Assembly: GCA_027460465.1 (NCBI GenBank) | Contig: JAPZAV010000020.1 | Location: forward strand, 1-32,331 | Length of the DNA stretch: 32,331 bases | Direction: 5' to 3' | Source of the DNA: Candidatus Methanoperedens sp. | Lineage (GTDB): Archaea > Halobacteriota > Methanosarcinia > Methanosarcinales > Methanoperedenaceae | In this document: positions 29,762-32,331 of the stretch, one piece after another | Position numbering within the stretch: position 1 is the first letter of the stretch | Layout: each line of letters starts with the position of its first letter | Made by a program: the position numbers and the translations under genes | Notes under the pieces: model-generated | What the model saw: only the letters and a program-made list of their open reading frames with translations | What the model was told of the DNA's origin: nothing | Databases searched by the model: none

Positions 29762-31990
29762 CTACTTGTTCTTTTCTACAAAATCCCCGTACCACTCGAT
29801 CCACTTATCATACACTTCCTGATACTTTACCTTTCCATTCTCATCCTGCTCCTTATCCAGGTAATACCAGAACATGTTGTTTGCTTTGCCCACCATGTCA
29901 ACTTCCATAAATGCAGGATGCTCCTTACCTGCATTGGCAATGGTCTCTTTGATCATTGCCCTCATCTTGATATTGAGAGATGCTTCATCCACGTCCAGCC
30001 CCCATTTTTGGGCAATTCTATTCACAAGCTCTGACTGCCCCTTATCCAGTATATCAGTGGGCACAATTCTATCCTGCGCGGCATCAAAAACCATAATTTC
30101 GTTGAAGATATCATCTGCACCTGGACGCTCCCCCCAGTCACCTCCAGTTACCTCTGCTATCTGCACCACTCTTTTTTTCTTTCTCATCGTGCCGCTGATC
30201 CTCACGTTCTGGCAGATGACCACAGCATCGGTTGCTCTAAAAGATGCAACGGGAACGCCAAGACTGTTCACGATGCGCTCAAAAACAGCTCTCGTGGAAG
30301 CGCCGTGTATCGTTCCTACCACTGAGTTACCTGCAGTGCCGACCTGCATGGCTTCGTACAGAACTTTCACTTCAGGACCTCTTACCTCGCCCAGGACCAG
30401 GGTTGAGTTCCCCATTCTGAGAGCGGCTCTGAGAGCGGTTTCTGGGTTGATCTCAGCCCCGATCCCTCCTACAGAGGATTTAGTCCTCATCCCCTGGATC
30501 TTCCAGCCAAGCTTCTGAAGCGTCTCTATCGGCAACTCAGGAGTATCTTCGATCGTGAGTATCCTGTATTTCTGGGGCATTTCAAGCAGCATGGCAGCAA
30601 GTAAAGAGGTCTTACCTGAACCTACCCCGCCTGAAACCAGAATAGAAGAATGACCATCTATCAGAAAACTCAGCAGTCCCGCAGCCAGAGGTGAGATCGA
30701 CCCTGCATTGATGAGCTTCGGGAGAGTCCATGGATTCCTGGCATGCTTTCTGAAGGCATATGCCATCCCTCCTGCCGCCAGAGGGTCGCCTATGACAGAG
30801 ACGCGGGTCTTGAACTCAGCGAGGTCCATATCAAGAACAGGATTTGCCTCACCAAATGGTCTCCCGCTGATCGCCCTGAACCGTGTTATCATGGAGTCAA
30901 TATCGTCCTGGGATAAGTAGATGTTGGAGAGGCATTCTTCCCCATCCACAACTATGTGTATCGGATTTATATCAGAAGGCGCGTTCACATAGACATCTGT
31001 GACGCGCTCATCAGAGAGCACATCCTCCAGGATCCCAAGCCCTGTGGTATATTTTGCGATTATATCTGAGAAGTTATTTATATCATCTGGTGCAAGCTTT
31101 ACATTTCTCTCCCGCGCCTCCTCTGAAAGCAATCTTTTCCCGAGCCTTCTGAAATATTCTCTTGAATTGGCAGGGTCAGAGAAATTCAGGTCTTTCGGTC
31201 TATGCCTCATCAGCCTTTTCCTTACTGCCTCTATGATCTCCAGCTCTTTCGGGCGCATGTTGTATTCCACTGGTATTGCAAAGTACAGGCTTTCAGGTCT
31301 ATCCGTGAGTTCGTAGATCGTTATCTGCATGACCCTGCCGCCCGGTCTTTGCACCTCGTATCCCTCAAGGAATTTTGTGTTCTGGGGCGGAGAGGTATAT
31401 ATCACGGAAGAAGAAAAAGGCGGTCTTACAAGTGATTTTATGACCTTTTCATAATAAAATGAAGCAGGTCTGTGGGTTTTGATCCGACCAGAAAGTTCAG
31501 GGACGCAGTCTGCCATTTTTTCCAGTATCTGGATGAAATCAGTCCTCCCTGAGTTCGGATCCGAAGATTCCACCGGATTCTGTGATGTTTCTATTTTTGC
31601 TCTGAGGTCAAGATAAGCCTGCACAGGGTCTGATATGCTTTTACTTATGATCGATACTATCTCTTCCTTCCACTGAGCGCGATTTCCTTCTTCCTCTCTG
31701 CAGATCTCTGCATCACTGTATACAGCGATGCTGTCTATGAACCTTGCGAGCAGATACAGAAACTCAAGGTTCTCCATTTCGTAATCTCTTTCGTATAAAT
31801 GGGACAGAACAAGCCGATCCACAACAGGTTCAGAGATCAGGATCTGGAAAATATTTTCCCTGCACTTCGGATCTGTGATTGTTGAACTGCCCATTCTGCA
31901 GTTCCTGCAATCAAGGATTATGGCTCTCTGCGTCTTCGATATTCGTGCCTTATATGAACAGATATCTCTTGTTTCTTTTTTTCTCCCCAT
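29762..31990 (-). CDS. TadA/GspE-like pilus assembly ATPase
   Basis: This is a 742-residue secretion ATPase of the archaeal type II/IV family. The N-terminal 50 residues carry C11, C28, C31 and C43, a likely metal knuckle not typical of bacterial GspE. Residues about 300-420 are the N-domain (SDERVTDVYVNAP and following). The P-loop is GGVGSGKT (454-461), the Asp box is ILTIEDTPEL (477-486), Walker B is LVLGEVRG (531-538), and the His box is GTIHGAS (559-565). It powers assembly of a pilus or pseudopilus. It is the first gene of the pair, with no strong ribosome site before ATG 31990. Confidence 0.92.
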   Translation of the reverse strand: MGRKKETRDICSYKARISKTQRAIILDCRNCRMGSSTITDPKCRENIFQILISEPVVDRLVLSHLYERDYEMENLEFLYLLARFIDSIAVYSDAEICREEEGNRAQWKEEIVSIISKSISDPVQAYLDLRAKIETSQNPVESSDPNSGRTDFIQILEKMADCVPELSGRIKTHRPASFYYEKVIKSLVRPPFSSSVIYTSPPQNTKFLEGYEVQRPGGRVMQITIYELTDRPESLYFAIPVEYNMRPKELEIIEAVRKRLMRHRPKDLNFSDPANSREYFRRLGKRLLSEEARERNVKLAPDDINNFSDIIAKYTTGLGILEDVLSDERVTDVYVNAPSDINPIHIVVDGEECLSNIYLSQDDIDSMITRFRAISGRPFGEANPVLDMDLAEFKTRVSVIGDPLAAGGMAYAFRKHARNPWTLPKLINAGSISPLAAGLLSFLIDGHSSILVSGGVGSGKTSLLAAMLLEMPQKYRILTIEDTPELPIETLQKLGWKIQGMRTKSSVGGIGAEINPETALRAALRMGNSTLVLGEVRGPEVKVLYEAMQVGTAGNSVVGTIHGASTRAVFERIVNSLGVPVASFRATDAVVICQNVRISGTMRKKKRVVQIAEVTGGDWGERPGADDIFNEIMVFDAAQDRIVPTDILDKGQSELVNRIAQKWGLDVDEASLNIKMRAMIKETIANAGKEHPAFMEVDMVGKANNMFWYYLDKEQDENGKVKYQEVYDKWIEWYGDFVEKNK

Positions 31991-32331
31991 TAATTTTTTG
32001 ATGGCGTCAACTATTGAAGCTGTATCGAAGTTTATTTTATTTGATTCTCTGGGCAGTGGATTTTCTGTTACAGCTTACCACCACTTTTTACTTTATCTGA
32101 AATAGACATCAATCCCAGAGTTCATGTCATGTATATTAAATATTCCTCAAATGAAAGTGTAAGCATGCATAGAAAAATTTATTAATAATCGAATTCACCA
32201 TCGCCAATCCCTATATCCTTGACGAGCAGTACTCTGGCTCCGGCTCCACGCCAGCCCAGACCTCAGTCATCACGCCTGGCGCCAGTGTGCCAAAGGAAGC
32301 ACCGTACGTCCCTGCAATCGCGGCGCTCGCG
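31991..32331. other. Right-edge region with ambiguous partial ORFs
   Basis: Bases 31991-32172 are AT-rich and hold no clear gene; they should contain the promoter of the ATPase gene. From about 32190 the base composition becomes GC-rich. The plus strand is open from 32173 to the window end (EFTIANPYILDEQYSGSGS, then a Ser/Thr/Pro-rich stretch). The minus strand is also open up to about 32216 (APGVMTEVWAGVEPEPEYC, then a stop). Neither reading has a clear start or family, so the coding strand is not decided. Confidence 0.3.

Noticed and set aside
29874-30518. 214-codon plus-strand frame inside the pilus ATPase
   Set aside because: It is antisense to the P-loop ATPase motifs and shows the usual composition of a reverse-strand shadow frame.

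Overview
The window looks like chromosomal DNA of a cytochrome-rich euryarchaeon close to Methanosarcinales, most plausibly the Methanoperedens (ANME-2d) group. The support is gene content: chromosomal protein MC1, a DUF2551 protein, NreA, archaeal TrmI, an archaeal-type tyrosyl-tRNA synthetase, Tsr3, an AhbC-like alternative heme-pathway enzyme, an archaeal TadA/TadC pilus motor, and TATA boxes about 25-29 nt before several starts. The lineage is inferred; no rRNA or marker alignment was possible.

Layout. Bases 1-780 hold the end of an unknown gene and a small RNA-binding pair (TRAM protein, then an RGG/zinc-knuckle protein). Bases 785-4285 (minus strand) are the most distinctive region, a tight five-gene operon read as DsrE-like, rubredoxin-like, NifS/IscS-like, IscU fused to a thioredoxin-reductase-like flavoprotein, and flavodoxin. 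The NifS/IscS protein lacks the PLP-binding lysine, and the flavoprotein half lacks the redox CxxC. Together they suggest a redox-linked Fe-S or sulfur-handling module. Bases 4517-5086 hold MC1, a possible 36-residue membrane protein and tRNA-Arg(CCG).

Bases 5110-8879 (minus) carry a transferred-looking MEKHLA gene, a membrane-tethered winged-helix regulator, an exported Ig-like/coiled-coil protein and a degenerate RAD55-type ATPase. Bases 9194-16681 are mainly housekeeping: TrmI, a LL-diaminopimelate-type aminotransferase, a polyprenyl diphosphate synthase followed by a radical SAM gene, DUF2551, a QueD-like protein, and the DNA-repair gene nreA overlapping an SPL-family radical SAM gene. 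Bases 16690-18550 are accessory: a ribbon-helix-helix/DUF3800 pair and a decayed IS200-type transposase. Bases 18562-23372 hold TyrRS, a Dabb protein, Tsr3, OsmC, a HesB-like protein, AhbC and a nucleotidyltransferase-like protein.

Bases 23427-27311 (minus) are a three-gene signalling operon: a PAS-rich histidine kinase, a stand-alone receiver, and an unusual receiver/cytochrome-b5-like/DUF2231 membrane fusion. Bases 27466-27794 contain a decayed STAS fragment abutted by a small MITE-like element with 15-bp terminal inverted repeats. Bases 27814-31990 (minus) encode a TadC-like membrane protein and a TadA/GspE-like ATPase of an archaeal type IV pilus-like machine. The right edge is GC-rich and unresolved.
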